This document shows positions 42,095-53,148 of a stretch of DNA of 64,000 nt, one piece after another. The DNA comes from Beta vulgaris subsp. vulgaris (Eukaryota; Streptophyta; Magnoliopsida; Caryophyllales; Amaranthaceae): contig NC_079210.1 of assembly GCF_026745355.1 (NCBI RefSeq), forward strand, positions 19,936,123 to 20,000,122. The letters are read 5' to 3'. Position 1 is the first letter of the stretch. Each line of letters begins with the position of its first letter. Under the pieces are notes generated by a model, which worked only from the letters and a program-made list of their open reading frames with translations, made no database searches and was not told the origin of the DNA. Position numbers and translations under genes: made by a program.

Positions 42095-44190
42095 TATAAC
42101 AACCCAAATTCTCCCGACCAACTTGCTGAGGATTAAGCACATCGAAAGAGATTTTAATCGAGATAATCCAGACTTTTACCATCATACTCACCGAACTGCA
42201 TCGAAAAGTGTGGAACTCAAGTCCCAATTCTATTCAAATTAATTTAACTATTACAACAATGCCCTGATTCTTAGACATTATTCTCATAAATTTCTATAGT
42301 AAATCCGGTAGAGTTTCGTCTGAAAATAAGACAACTCTAAAGCGAGAAATAATATGAACCTATTACAATTTCAATTTTTAAAATATTTCCAAAACCCAAC
42401 AACCTCAACGCTTTCGCGAAGCAACAACCAACAAAGAATCAGGAGCACTAACTAGCGACTCTTAAATAGAGAAATAGATTATAGAAAATAAATGATTAAC
42501 TATTACAAGTGGAGCGTCCTCGCCTCAAAAATAAATACAATACTACACCAACTCGTATAAGCTTCAACTTGCAAAAGGTTAACTTACGGCTTCAACCTGA
42601 AACATTTAGGGAAACTGCCACCCACCAAGTGACAAGCCACAAAAATGACAAAACAGCATACACACATCAGCAAAGCTGAGTACTAAACACGTAAATAAGC
42701 TTAACACATACTTTGGTGGCTTTAACTTGAAAATGACTCTCATATAATCAACATAAGTTCAACAATCACAGCCATCACAACATGCTTAACAATAATTCTT
42801 GTTGAACATACATATTACATTTTTAGGGAAACAATTCCTTATTATGAATTAAATAACATGACAACACTTCATGACATGATTTCTTATCGGGAATCCAATA
42901 CCAAAATATGATTCCTTATTAGGAATCTAATAAGAAGATACGATTTCTTATCGGGAATCCAACCTCAATATAACTTACCATGATACCGTTACTTATGGGG
43001 AATCCAATATCGATACAACTTACCACGATACGATTCCTTATCGAAAATTCAATATCGATATAACTTTCATAATTTGAGATAACTTCCTTTTTGACCAGGG
43101 GAACAAGAACGTGGCGGAGGAGACAAAGCTTACACTCCGACAGTGGGGATCGTCACCCAACCATTCGCTTTACTTTTGGCCAATAACCGCGACTAATCCG
43201 GAGTACATTTTTCCACTTATTCCATCAGCTATCCACAGGTTTCACATTACCTGATATGTCGCCCGATTATCGCCCCATAAAACAATGGGCAAATTTCCCT
43301 GTGGGGACCCCCCAAGGTTTACAGTCCATGGGGGTACTGTTCATGTCACCTCATCCGTCGACTCAGATGAGGCTATTTTCCCCTTTCGATCGCTTCTCAT
43401 TGTCATTTATATTTCAAACAAATCATTCTTAGATCTCATCCAATAGTTTAGATAGTTCATAACTATCTTTGATAATTAACCAAACCACAAGATTCCATAG
43501 GTAACCATAATCACTTGACATATAACTTCTATAAATGAGAATTCCAAAACTAATACAATTATACTATTATATTCAATCCAGTTCCAATTATATAAGCATA
43601 TATGCCACAACAATTAATAACTACTCATGTTTAATAAAAGATTACAACAATAAAATTAGGTATGTCAGCTAGAATTAATTAACGAAAGTTACTAAGATTC
43701 CACATAATACATGCTCTTGCATATAAATAGTTCACACTATTTCTCTTTATATATATATATATCAATCTATATTTATCTCGATAATGATATCAGTTATCAA
43801 GTCTCAGCAATACTCACAATATATAGGTCTCTCTCATAGAATTAAGTAAGGAGAGTTAACACACCACATTCCAGGTTCATTATTCAGAGTTTAATTGATG
43901 CAACCAATTAGCTATGATTCATACTATACCATTAGTTGAATTTCAAATGATATATTCAACAACAAACTCAACTACGGACCATGGTCATAATTATATAGAG
44001 CAAGTTTATCCCATTACTGATTGGAAAACCATTCCATTATCTAACTGGGATTATTTATGTAATTTGCAACCTACATTGATTTATGTAGTTAAACTCACAC
44101 ACTATTTTACTTTATTACTCATTAGTCAAATAGTCTGACTTTATTATAATATTCCATTTATAGTTATTGAACTAAAATATTTTATTAAAC
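42095..44190 (-). repeat. LTR-like segment, probably a relic of a gypsy LTR in reverse orientation
   Basis: AGCAAAGCTGAGTAC at about 42671-42685 is the reverse complement of GTACTCAGCTTTGCT in the gypsy LTR near 58589. The general organisation (a GC-rich block of 300 bp in an otherwise AT-rich 2-kb segment, with TATAACAACCCAAATTCTC at the left edge) also fits. Boundaries are approximate, and no internal region or second LTR is seen. Confidence 0.4.
42830..43075. repeat. Tandem repeat of about 50 bp, five copies
   Basis: Repeated ACGATTTCTTATCGGGAATC words followed by CAATATCGATATAACTT spacing units at 42837, 42890, 42940, 42985 and 43030. Some contain the palindrome TATCGATA. Confidence 0.7.
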
Positions 44191-44279
44191 ACATTGTTGA
44201 ACCCTAGTTTTGATGATGACAAAGAAACAAAGATGCAAACTAAGTACTGGACTAACAAGTTGTTTAAGTCACTAGTAGA
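44191..44279. repeat. Left flank of CACTA-1, possible Copia-type LTR relic
   Basis: TGTTGAACCCTAGTTTTGAT followed by GATGACAAAGAAACAAAG resembles the start of many plant Copia LTRs. Across the CACTA insertion it would continue at 56332. No second LTR seen. Confidence 0.3.
44277..44279 (+). repeat. Target duplication AGT, left of CACTA-1
   Basis: AGT immediately before CACTAGTAG; repeated at 56329-56331. CACTA elements make 3-bp duplications. Confidence 0.85.
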
Positions 44280-44289
44280 AAAAACCTCA

Positions 44290-44495
44290 AATGCTCCGGT
44301 CTTTAAGGCCCCAAATGCTCCGTTTTTGACGCGCAGCAAAAGTCACACGAGCATTTGAGACTTTTATAAATGCTCCGGTTTTTCAAAAAAATCGGAGCAT
44401 TTGTGGCCTTAAATGCTCCGGTTTTGCCAGTAAACCGGAGCATTTGTATTGACAAATGCTCCGGTTTACTGGTAAAACCGGAGCATTTAAGGGCC
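44290..44495. repeat. Left subterminal repeat array of CACTA-1
   Basis: About eight copies of AAATGCTCCGGTTT or its complement AAACCGGAGCATTT, some diverged. The right array at 56150-56320 has weaker copies such as CAAATGCTCCGGTTGA and GAAATGCTCGGGTTGA. Confidence 0.88.
44407..44492. repeat. Near-perfect palindrome with 41-bp arms
   Basis: 44407-44447 and 44452-44492 are reverse complements with a single mismatch, separated by ATTG. Each arm itself contains an inverted pair of AAATGCTCCGGTTT. Confidence 0.92.
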
Positions 44496-44499
44496 CAAA

Positions 44500-45038
44500 A
44501 ATAATTAAATTTTTTTTTTTTTTTTACTTTTTTTTGTTCAGTATTAATGCACAACCAATACATATAGATAATAGTTCACTTTCTGATTGTTTATAAATAC
44601 AAAAAGATACAATTGTAAACTACAAGATATGAGTTCGACAAATCTTTGATAATAAAACTAGCAACAACCAGCCAAGAGCAACATAACCAAGAGCCAACAA
44701 CATCACCGACACGGCTGACGACATGTAGTGAAGTTAGTATAAAAATTGTGATAGATTCTAATGTAGTTACTCTTGGTGTGTGAGAAATTTTAAGAGGATA
44801 TCGAAACATCATACATGTGTTTCCCATATCTGCAATGCCACATATATTACCTTCTAATAGTCCCAAATACATATAATAGATTTCTGTATATTATATGATA
44901 CATTTTCAGAAAATTAATGTATAAAGCAGCAAAAACGTATGTAGTAAGATCAGATTCAAATCTTTTAGCCGAAAGACGGCTTGTAGCGAAAGAGTATACA
45001 AAGATATCTGAAGTACAGTCACACATATAGTTTTGTAC
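44500..45038. other. Unassigned CACTA-1 interior
   Basis: A T-run near 44509-44532, then AT-rich sequence with chance frames only. Confidence 0.35.
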
Positions 45039-45118
45039 CTTTGCCCAAAGAGCCATCTCAACAACATCTATCCCCACAACTTTTGGGAGACGACCAAGCA
45101 TGTCTTTACAGACATTTA
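45039..45118 (-). pseudogene. Possible captured exon, unrecognised
   Basis: On the minus strand, [20 protein letters not shown] followed by LWAK ends at a donor GTACAA (45038-45033). The conserved-looking composition and the donor suggest an exon of a host gene, as with the other fragments in this element. I cannot name the family. Confidence 0.3.
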
Positions 45119-45331
45119 AGATACAAAGTAAGAGACGGGTCTTGCATGTACAATCAGAGGTATGAGATGTGAATGAATGTAAAGACAACTTGCAGCAGAG
45201 AATTTGCTAACTTAGCATTTCTTGTTGGACATATAAAGCTTATATTATTTCTCTCTGGTAAGAGCAATGTTTTCTCATCGTTTCGTTCCAATTACATTGT
45301 GTGTGTGGTCTCTAGTCACAAATTGCTTGTT

Positions 45332-45336
45332 GTGTT
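45332..45336 (+). repeat. Target duplication GTGTT, left of the LTR complex
   Basis: GTGTT directly precedes the outer left LTR; the same five bases follow the outer right LTR at 51896-51900. Confidence 0.88.
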
Positions 45337-46132
45337 TGTAAACACAAATTTTAACAATGATCTGCAAAACAGAGTCAAAATAAATGTAACAAAATAATCA
45401 ATTTTATTGATTTGAATTTATGAGTACAATCTCTAATATTTTCTCCTCTGATTCAATCTCCACTTGAATTTGATTAGTTCATGAACTAATTTGGTGAGTT
45501 CATGAACTGTTGACTTGACTTTCTTGAATGAGGGCCGTCGAGGCTTGATCTCGCCCAAAGGCAGAACTTCTAGAATAGAATGGCACGTTGATGCTTGTTC
45601 TTCTTCTACGGAAAGGATTTTGATGTTGATTCGTCGTTGCTCACGAACAAATATGATCTTCTTGAATAAGGGCCTTCGGGCTTGATCTCGTCCAAGATTG
45701 ATTTTTGTTTCCTTCTTCCGGGAGAGAATTTGATGTACTGGGAGAGAATTTGATGTAACTTGACTGGTAGAGAGACTACTTGAGAAGTTTAGGTTTTGCC
45801 TTGTGTTTTCTCCTTGCTGGCTCTGGAGTCTGATTTCTTCTCCTCCTTCAAGTGAAGAGGAGAGTTCTATTTATAGAGTTAGAGAACCCTAGGGTTTTCA
45901 CTTATCTTGCCTCATGGGCCTCATGGACATAACCTTTTCATTAGCCCATCGTTCATTTAATGGATATTGACCCAACAATAGATGATTAATTAAAATAGGC
46001 CTAATTTATTGATAAGCCCAAATTAATTAAATTTGATGATCATCCATTCATAAAAGTCAACATTTGACTTTAAGATTTTAATGGGTCGATTAAATGTGTG
46101 ATGTGGCATATAATAAATTTTTTATGCCTACA
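45337..46132 (-). repeat. LTR 1 (3' LTR in coding direction)
   Basis: 796 bp, TG..CA ends. It lacks two small variants that the other two LTRs share (ACCTTTTCATT here against ACCATTTCATT, and GTTAGAGAACC against GTTAGGAGAACC). A purine-rich tract adjoins it at 46133-46147 (minus CGAGGGGGCAATTT). Confidence 0.9.
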
Positions 46133-46147
46133 AATTGCCCCCTCGAG
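46133..46147 (-). other. Candidate polypurine tract
   Basis: On the minus strand CTCGAGGGGGCAATTT immediately precedes LTR 1, the position of plus-strand priming. Confidence 0.6.
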
Positions 46148-48117
46148 ACTGTATCACGTACACCAATCAAGTGTTTAAGAGTGATCAAGTCTCGATTTTT
46201 TTTATCATCAAAACAAATTTCTGCTGGCTTCATTTTGTTTGAAACAAGTTAGCTTTTGATAATATTGGATTACAAAAAATCAAACAATATGTTGCATTTG
46301 TAATAACCCACGACAATATAATGTTATACTTCAACTTTTTTTTTTTCAAAATCCATGGTTGCCGATTGATCGATTGTTTAACTTCACGAGAATGTTGGGT
46401 AACTTTGCTCTCTATCTTATCAGATAAACACGAGAAATAACAACACCCACATAATACTCAACAAATTCCCCACATAATACTCAACAAATTCTCAAGATAA
46501 GTTTGATGGTTATTCGGCCGCGTGAATATCTTGGGGAATATTCCTACCTCATGGTTATATATAACATCAGATATTTGAGAAAATTTTATCATTCAAGTTG
46601 CAGTGCTTATGAGGAGCACTTGGATAGCCAAAGAGGAGTCTACAAGGGATCATCCTAGAAGCAAACCACGGAGCAGCAGCACGCCATACCATCTTGGAGG
46701 GTAGTTGAAATTTTTTTTTTTTGCAGGCTTAACATGAAGTGCACAAAAGATGGAAGCTTTTCCTTGTTTGCTCGCCTCCCATCTTTGACAGCACAAAGCC
46801 CATGGACGCTGATGTGGTGACGACATGAAGAAAGAGATGCCATTATTGCCTCTAATTTGAGTTGTGATGCCATAAGAAGGAGCCAAGCCATTCTTGTCGA
46901 CGTCGTGATGCCATGAAGGAGACGTAGTCCTTGCCGCATCGTGGGTTTGTGCAGCCCGTGCTCACTATTGTTGTGCTGCTGAAAACTGACGTGGTGGTGC
47001 CAAAGAGACTGAGACGAACCGCCTTTGATGCCTCGAGATGACGGAGGAAGAGCCACCCAAGTTTTGATACCGCAAAATTAAAGCCGAGCCATGCGCCCAT
47101 CCCTTGACACATTGATGGAGGAGAAGCAACATTGAATCAGGGAGCCCCAAATAATCACACCAGACCACATCTCTCACCATATATCTGGAGCTAAGATGAT
47201 TGTTCTCCTCGTTGTGCCATCATTTGTTTTGTATTTCACCAAATGAGAAGTTACTAGTGCTGATATTTGCAATCATAATTGTATTACAAGCTCCACGAGA
47301 TAGTGATGGCAAGCAACAATACCACTTATGTTTCTCATAATCCTCTTTCTCTTTTTTTTTGTTTTTATGGATTTGTGTAGTGTGGTATTCTTTGTTAAAA
47401 ACGATCACATGCATCATACATGATGAATTAATGATGTTGGTGCTGTGATTGTTATGTTGGTGCTGGCACCACATTTTCATCTTTAATTTTTTTTTTTTTT
47501 TTTTAAGGAAATGTTAATAGAAGGATGATTAACAATATACTATCATGGCACTATATACTGCTATCATCCATTCAACAACATGCCCACGACTAAGTACGTG
47601 GCATTTTCTTTTTTCCTTTTTTTTCTCTTTTTTATTCTTCCATTTTCGTGAGTTATATCTTTTTAGGAAGAATATGCAATGGTGCAACTTAATCCATGTT
47701 AATATTCAATGAAGATCACATGGAAATAGTTGGTGCTACAAATGATGGATATAACACAATTTTGTACGGAACATGAAGACCTAAATCGTGCCATAAACTC
47801 AATGAAGTGTGGAGTACTTGATTGCCAACCCATCTTGATGATATTGCAGTCCACTATTCACAATACCTTGATGTCACGAAGGGAAAAATGTTGCCCCTTG
47901 TCGCTGGATGCCAGAGGAGTTGTCATTCTTGCCATCGAGCCATCTTATAGGTGCTACACATGAGCAAATGAGCTTCCATTTTTTGACGCCATTACAAATA
48001 ATATCATGAAATCTAGCCTGGACTAAATACAAGATCAGTGGTGCATCATCATTATTCCATTTTTTTCACGTTTGACATGACCTTTTGTGGCCATGTGGAT
48101 GGTGTTTGATAATGGTG
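46148..48117 (-). other. Internal region without recognised protein
   Basis: Long overlapping minus-strand frames at 46650-47180 (for example KLEAIMASLSSCRHHISVHG) show no known domain and look like repeat-derived sequence. The rest is AT-rich. No reverse transcriptase, protease or integrase motif was found. Confidence 0.45.
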
Positions 48118-48612
48118 ATTTGGTGCTTGGGAGCTTTCTCCAAATCTTACTGTAAATTGTGTTTTTTTTTTTGTTTAATTTTAAGATGTTGGTGCATGAA
48201 GTTTACTCCAACTCTCATTTCTTTCAGATCTCAGGTGCTTGAAAGCTTTCTCCAGATCTCAGGGACGACTCAGTCATATGTTTGAGGTGTCTTCAAACTC
48301 ATTGTCTACCTTTTTGGTGCAATCTCCGGTGCTTGATAGCTTTCTCGGGATCTTAAAAGGTTCCGTGGAACGTTGGTGCGTGAGAGCTTTCTCCAATCTT
48401 TAGGCTTAACATTTTTGGCGAATTTCTGGTGCTTGAAAGCTTTCTCCAGAATTTCGGGGAAATTTGATGAAGCATTGGTGCTTGAGAACTTTCTCCCATC
48501 TCCATGCTTAACATTTTTGTCGAATCTCTGGTGCTTGGAAGCTTTCTCCAGGTCTTCGTGGAATTTGGATGAAGTATGGGTGCTTGGAAGCTGTCTCCAA
48601 TCTTCGAACAAA
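48118..48612 (-). repeat. Minisatellite, about eight units of 55-65 bp
   Basis: Each unit contains GGTGCTTGAAAGCTTTCTCC followed by AGATCTC-like or CAATCTT-like sequence (near 48122, 48234, 48317, 48373, 48428, 48477, 48530 and 48580). On the minus strand two frames stay open for 94-101 codons through the repeats (for example FPEILEKAFKHQKFAKNVK). Confidence 0.85.
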
Positions 48613-48986
48613 CGACCTCGTGCTCATCCTTCATCATTGTAAATCTCAGAGGTTAAGGCGAAACGATTTCAACGTTCCCATGCCCCCAAGTTTGTTTTTT
48701 TTTTTAAAACGTGGCTGCACTTGAATAAGCTAAGATACTCAAGATGCCTACGTACTATATAAGTATTCGATATGTACTTATTTGGATCAAGCCAAACGTA
48801 GTTCAAGTTTCAAAAAATTTGCAGTTTAGTCTCTGGTTTTTTTTTTTTTTTGGTTTATGCCGTTTATACTCTTGCTTAGGAGTGTTTTTTTTAAAAAATT
48901 TGCAGTTTATACTCTTGCTTAGGAGATCTTTTTTTTTTTTGGTATTTTTGTCCTTTTGCAGGCATGAACAACATCGACATAGATGT
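48613..48986. other. T-rich internal sequence with a short direct repeat
   Basis: AAAAAATTTGCAGTTTATAC with TCTTGCTTAGGAG occurs twice (about 48816-48872 with variation, and 48893-48925), between long T-runs. Confidence 0.5.
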
Positions 48987-49968
48987 CTAATCATAATTCT
49001 CTTCGTGGTTGGCGATGGTCATCTCCATTTCGTGAGCCCGAGTTGCCAGTTCTTGGAATGTGTTTGGCTTAATTCCTTGCAGTATGTAAGCCAGGTCCCA
49101 ATGCATGCCTTGGGTGCACAACTCTACAGCGGATGCTTCAGATAGCTGATCTTTGCACTGAAGACACAATGTTCGCCATCGATTGATATATTCTATAACA
49201 GGCTCATCCGCCAGTTGGGTGGTTTGTGTCAACTCAGTCATGCTGACAATACGGCGAGTGCTGAAGAAACGATCCATAAATGCTTCTTCCATTTGTTCCC
49301 AGTCTTAATTGATCTACGGCTAAGTCGGTGTACCAATCGATGCCACTCCTTTTAGAGATCGAACGAACTGCTTCACGAGTAGGTCTCCTTCAGTACCTGC
49401 ATTATTACAAGTTTCAATAAAGTGTGCTATATGTTGTTTGGGATTGCCAATGCCATCGAAATGCATGAACTTGGGAGGTTGATAGCCCTGGCATTTCTAG
49501 GGCATCATTCTTTTTGTATAGGCTTGTGTAGTGTTCGTTCTCGTCAAAATCTCCACCAAGTTGGCGTTTGACAGCTGTGGCTACCATATCTTGAATTTGC
49601 TGGAAATTGAATGAATCGCCATGGATCGCTCCATCCTTTGCACTGGTCTTTGACTTCCTACTAAATTTGGATCCACCACTATCGCCTTCGCTTTCATCAA
49701 TTGGACGTTTCCCAAGTTTCTTTGTCAGAGCAGCAAGTTCTTTGCTTTGGAATTTGATTTGTGCTTCTTTTTCCTCATTCTCTTTGGCGAGTTTGTGAAT
49801 GAGCATCTTCATGTTTGCTAATTCTTCCTCCATGGGTATTTGCTTCAATGGTCATGACACTTACATTAACAACGTCCGTCGCTCCATTGATTGACTCCGT
49901 CGAAGGATCCACGCTTGGAGGAAAGGATTTATTGCTGTCATGAACAGATTTGCTCTTGGCCACCATGG
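48987..49968 (-). pseudogene. Retrotransposon gag, broken
   Basis: Pieces on the minus strand: a leader starting MVAKSKSVHDSNKSFPPS; a coiled segment ELANMKMLIHKLAKENEEKE; a basic/Ser-rich part; and a capsid-like region with [40 protein letters not shown] and [20 protein letters not shown]. The last motif is characteristic of a plant retrotransposon gag family. Frame breaks occur near 49850, 49490 and 49305, so this is not one open frame. No zinc knuckle or pol follows. Confidence 0.75.
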
Positions 49969-50022
49969 TCGAGTGAATTTGCTTCATTGCTTGAATGGAG
50001 AAAAAGATGAGAGGTAGAGGTT

Positions 50023-50040
50023 GTCCCACCGAGCGTGCCA
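50023..50040 (-). other. Candidate primer-binding site next to LTR 2
   Basis: On the minus strand TGGCACGCTCGGTGGGAC, four bases after the LTR. It starts TGG as expected for pairing to a tRNA CCA end. The same 18 bases follow LTR 3 at 51093-51076. Confidence 0.7.
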
Positions 50041-50044
50041 AATT

Positions 50045-50840
50045 TGTAAACACAAATTTTAACAATGATCTGCAAAACAGAGTCAAAATAAATGTAACAA
50101 AATAATCAATTTATTGATTTGAATTTATGAGTACAATCTCTAATATTTTCTCCTCTGATTCAATCTCCACTTGAATTTGATTAGTTCATGAACTAATTTG
50201 GTGAGTTCATGAACTGTTGACTTGACTTTCTTGAATGAGGGCCGTCGAGGCTTGATCTCGCCCAAAGGCAGAACTTCTAGAATAGAATGGCACGTTGATG
50301 CTTGTTCTTCTTCTACGGAAAGGATTTTGATGTTGATTCGTCGTTGCTCACGAACAAATATGATCTTCTTGAATAAGGGCCTTCGGGCTTGATCTCGTCC
50401 AAGATTGATTTTTTTTCCTTCTTCCGGGAGAGAATTTGATGTACTGGGAGAGAATTTGATGTAACTTGACTGGTAGAGAGACTACTTGAGAAGTTTAGGT
50501 TTTGCCTTGTGTTTTTCTCTCTTGCTGGCTCTGGAGTCTGATTTCTTCTCCTCCTTCAAGTGAAGAGGAGAGTTCTATTTATAGAGTTAGGAGAACCCTA
50601 GGGTTTTCACTTACTTGCCTCATGGGCCTCATGGACATAACCATTTCATTAGCCCATCGTTCATTTAATGGATATTGACCCAACAATAGATGATTAATTA
50701 AAATAGGCCTAATTTATTGATAAGCCCAAATTAATTAAATTTGATGATCATCCATTCATAAAAGTCAACATTTGACTTTAAGATTTTAATGGGTCGATTA
50801 AATGTGTGATGTGGCATATAATAAATTTTTTATGCCTGCA
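50045..50840 (-). repeat. LTR 2 (middle LTR)
   Basis: 796 bp. Its terminal bases read TGCA instead of TACA (50837-50840), and it has private small indels (GATTTTTTTTCC, CTTACTTGCC). It is followed by a truncated internal region rather than flanking DNA. Confidence 0.9.
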
Positions 50841-51097
50841 ATTTGTAGGTATAGATGCCGCGCGCAAGTTGGAAGCAGCATTCCTGATAGCAGTCTTCTT
50901 CGTACCCCTAGTATGGAAACCAAGGGTTACGTCATCAATAAAATCACCCAGAGTCATGGATTTTCGCTGGAATTGATCAGGATTCTCCACATCAGGATGA
51001 GAGATGTTCTTCTTTGGTGCCATTTCTTGGAAAAGATTTGAACTTTGTTTGGAGAAAGAGATGAGTGGTAGAGATGTCCCACCGAGCGTGCCAAATT
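50841..51097 (-). pseudogene. Second, truncated internal region with a gag N-terminus
   Basis: On the minus strand, the primer-binding site (51093-51076) is followed by a leader similar to but diverged from that of the larger region. The ORF from 51023 (MAPKKNISHPDVENPDQFQR..) then continues TLGDFIDDVTLGFH and runs straight into LTR 2 without a polypurine tract. Confidence 0.7.
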
Positions 51098-51895
51098 TGT
51101 AAACACAAATTTTAACAATGATCTGCAAAACAGAGTCAAAATAAATGTAACAAAATAATCAATTTTATTGATTTGAATTTATGAGTACAATCTCTAATAT
51201 TTTCTCCTCTGATTCAATCTCCACTTGAATTTGATTAGTTCATGAACTAATTTGGTGAGTTCATGAACTGTTGACTTGACTTTCTTGAATGAGGGCCGTC
51301 GAGGCTTGATCTCGCCCAAAGGCAGAACTTCTAGAATAGAATGGCACGTTGATGCTTGTTCTTCTTCTACGGAAAGGATTTTGATGTTGATTCGTCGTTG
51401 CTCACGAACAAATATGATCTTCTTGAATAAGGGCCTTCGGGCTTGATCTCGTCCAAGATTGATTTTTGTTTCCTTCTTCCGGGAGAGAATTTGATGTACT
51501 GGGAGAGAATTTGATGTAACTTGACTGGTAGAGAGACTACTTGAGAAGTTTAGGTTTTGCCTTGTGTTTTTCTCCTTGCTGGCTCTGGAGTCTGATTTCT
51601 TCTCCTCCTTCAAGTGAAGAGGAGAGTTCTATTTATAGAGTTAGGAGAACCCTAGGGTTTTCACTTATCTTGCCTCATGGGCCTCATGGACATAACCATT
51701 TCATTAGCCCATCGTTCATTTAATGGATATTGACCCAACAATAGATGATTAATTAAAATAGGCCTAATTTATTGATAAGCCCAAATTAATTAAATTTGAT
51801 GATCATCCATTCATAAAAGTCAACATTTGACTTTAAGATTTTAATGGGTCGATTAAATGTGTGATGTGGCATATAATAAATTTTTTATGCCTACA
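51098..51895 (-). repeat. LTR 3 (5' LTR in coding direction)
   Basis: 798 bp with intact TG..CA ends. It is followed on + by GTGTT (51896-51900), which matches the duplication left of LTR 1. Confidence 0.9.
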
Positions 51896-51900
51896 GTGTT

Positions 51901-52257
51901 AATCTTCATGATAAATGTTAGCAACTGCATGCTTGGTATTGCATTATTTATGCATAAAGGTTTAAATGATGATGTAGAATATCGTGTGTGAGATGAAGCT
52001 TTGCAATTGGAGGAATTACTTGACAAAGACTAACTACATGAATATTTTTGCAAACAATGGAACAAAACTTCCTTACCACACCATAATAGGACTTTGTTTG
52101 GCAACTTCTTTATCTCCTCATAAGACGGTCCAGCGCTCGAATCAACAACAAGGATGTTCTCCACAGAAACATCATAACTCTGAACAAATTAAATATCAAG
52201 AATCAAAACATATAATATCTATCAACTATGTGCTGCTACTTCTGCATTAGTACTTAC
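51901..52257. other. CACTA-1 interior right of the LTR insertion
   Basis: No recognised coding sequence. It adjoins the last captured PARP3 exon. Confidence 0.4.
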
Positions 52258-53072
52258 AATTTCACCAACTTTGATGGGTTCATAGGTCTTCTCCAAATAG
52301 TTGATGATCATCTTAAAATCATCAGATTCTTTGTCTAGGGGAATTATTTTGCATCCGAGTTTCTTATAATGGTTTGATAATGGATCATCCAATGTCGAGC
52401 CACTCATATCAGCGATCATATGTGAAGCCACTGTTATATCCCTAACAGTCTCAAAAGGAGAAGCTGGATGTGTATATTATGAACAAAAGTCAGGCAAACG
52501 AGGAAAAGATGGTTAGAGTATATATCAAATCATAGGTTCATAGCACAAGAGTATTGTATACATGATCTGCTAGTTCTTGGAGGTCCTTGAAAATGAAAGG
52601 CCGAGTAGTATGCATGAGCGTAAACCATTTTGAGCTAAATTCAGACCAGAGCGCTTCAGCCTTTGGACCGCCCTGCTCCTGCGACTTCACATTCTCTATA
52701 AATTGCAGGAGAGCATCCTCACTTGAGATAAAATCACTCTCAATATGTACGAGCAAGAATCAACAAAAACATTTGAAAGTAAGTTCATAAAGGAAAACAG
52801 AAAAAACGTTTGAAAGTAAGTTCTTAATGGAAAACAGAAACATTCATACATCTTTTCAAATGCAAATCAGTAACCATTCCAACTGGTAAATCCGGCGAGT
52901 CCAGACCCATCTCCATCAAAGCATATCTGTTTGAAGAGATGTATTAAGAGAAAGAGAGAAAGTCACATAAGGAGCAGCAATCTTCAAATGGATTTCAAGT
53001 ACCTATAGATATCTTGGCTGCACAAAATCTTCATGAAATTTGCAATCATTGGATCCAGTTTACAATGCACAG
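52258..53072 (-). pseudogene. PARP3: Captured fragment of PARP3 (poly(ADP-ribose) polymerase 3-like), four exons with introns
   Basis: On the minus strand: 53072 to about 53004 (LDPMIANFMKILCSQDIYR, donor GTACTT); about 52935-52863 (MEMGLDSPDLPVGMVTDLHL); about 52740-52557 (SSEDALLQFIENVKSQEQGG then WFTLMHTTRPFIFKDLQELA, donor GTATAC); and about 52475-52258 (VASHMIADMSGSTLDDPLSN, KKLGCKIIPLDKESDDFKMI, donor GTAAGT). These match, in order, the alpha-helical regulatory domain and start of the ADP-ribosyltransferase part of plant PARP3. The BRCT/zinc and catalytic C-terminal parts are absent. Introns are kept, so capture was at the DNA level. There is no evidence that a functional protein could be made. 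Confidence 0.85.
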
Positions 53073-53079
53073 CTGCAAA

Positions 53080-53084
<5 letters not shown>

Positions 53085-53147
<63 letters not shown>
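53085..53147. repeat. (AT)n microsatellite
   Basis: About 31 uninterrupted AT dinucleotides just upstream of the first captured PARP3 exon. Confidence 0.97.

Positions 53148-53148
<1 letters not shown>

Larger units (their letters stand above)
45337..51895 (-). mobile_element. Gag-only LTR retrotransposon complex with three LTRs, inserted in CACTA-1
   Basis: Three direct repeats of about 796-798 bp (45337-46132, 50045-50840, 51098-51895) begin TGTAAACACAAATTTT and end TTTTTTATGCC followed by TACA or TGCA on the + strand. The coding direction is minus. Two internal regions lie between them: 46133-50044 (3.9 kb, gag pieces, no pol seen) and 50841-51097 (257 bp, start of a second gag). Only the outermost LTRs are flanked by the 5-bp duplication GTGTT. 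LTR differences are few, so the insertion is recent compared with most elements here. Without pol it would depend on other elements. Confidence 0.9.

Noticed and set aside
46650..47180. Several overlapping frames of 70-130 codons on the minus strand
   Set aside because: Multiple frames are open at once, there is no domain, and they sit in the internal region of a gag-only LTR element.
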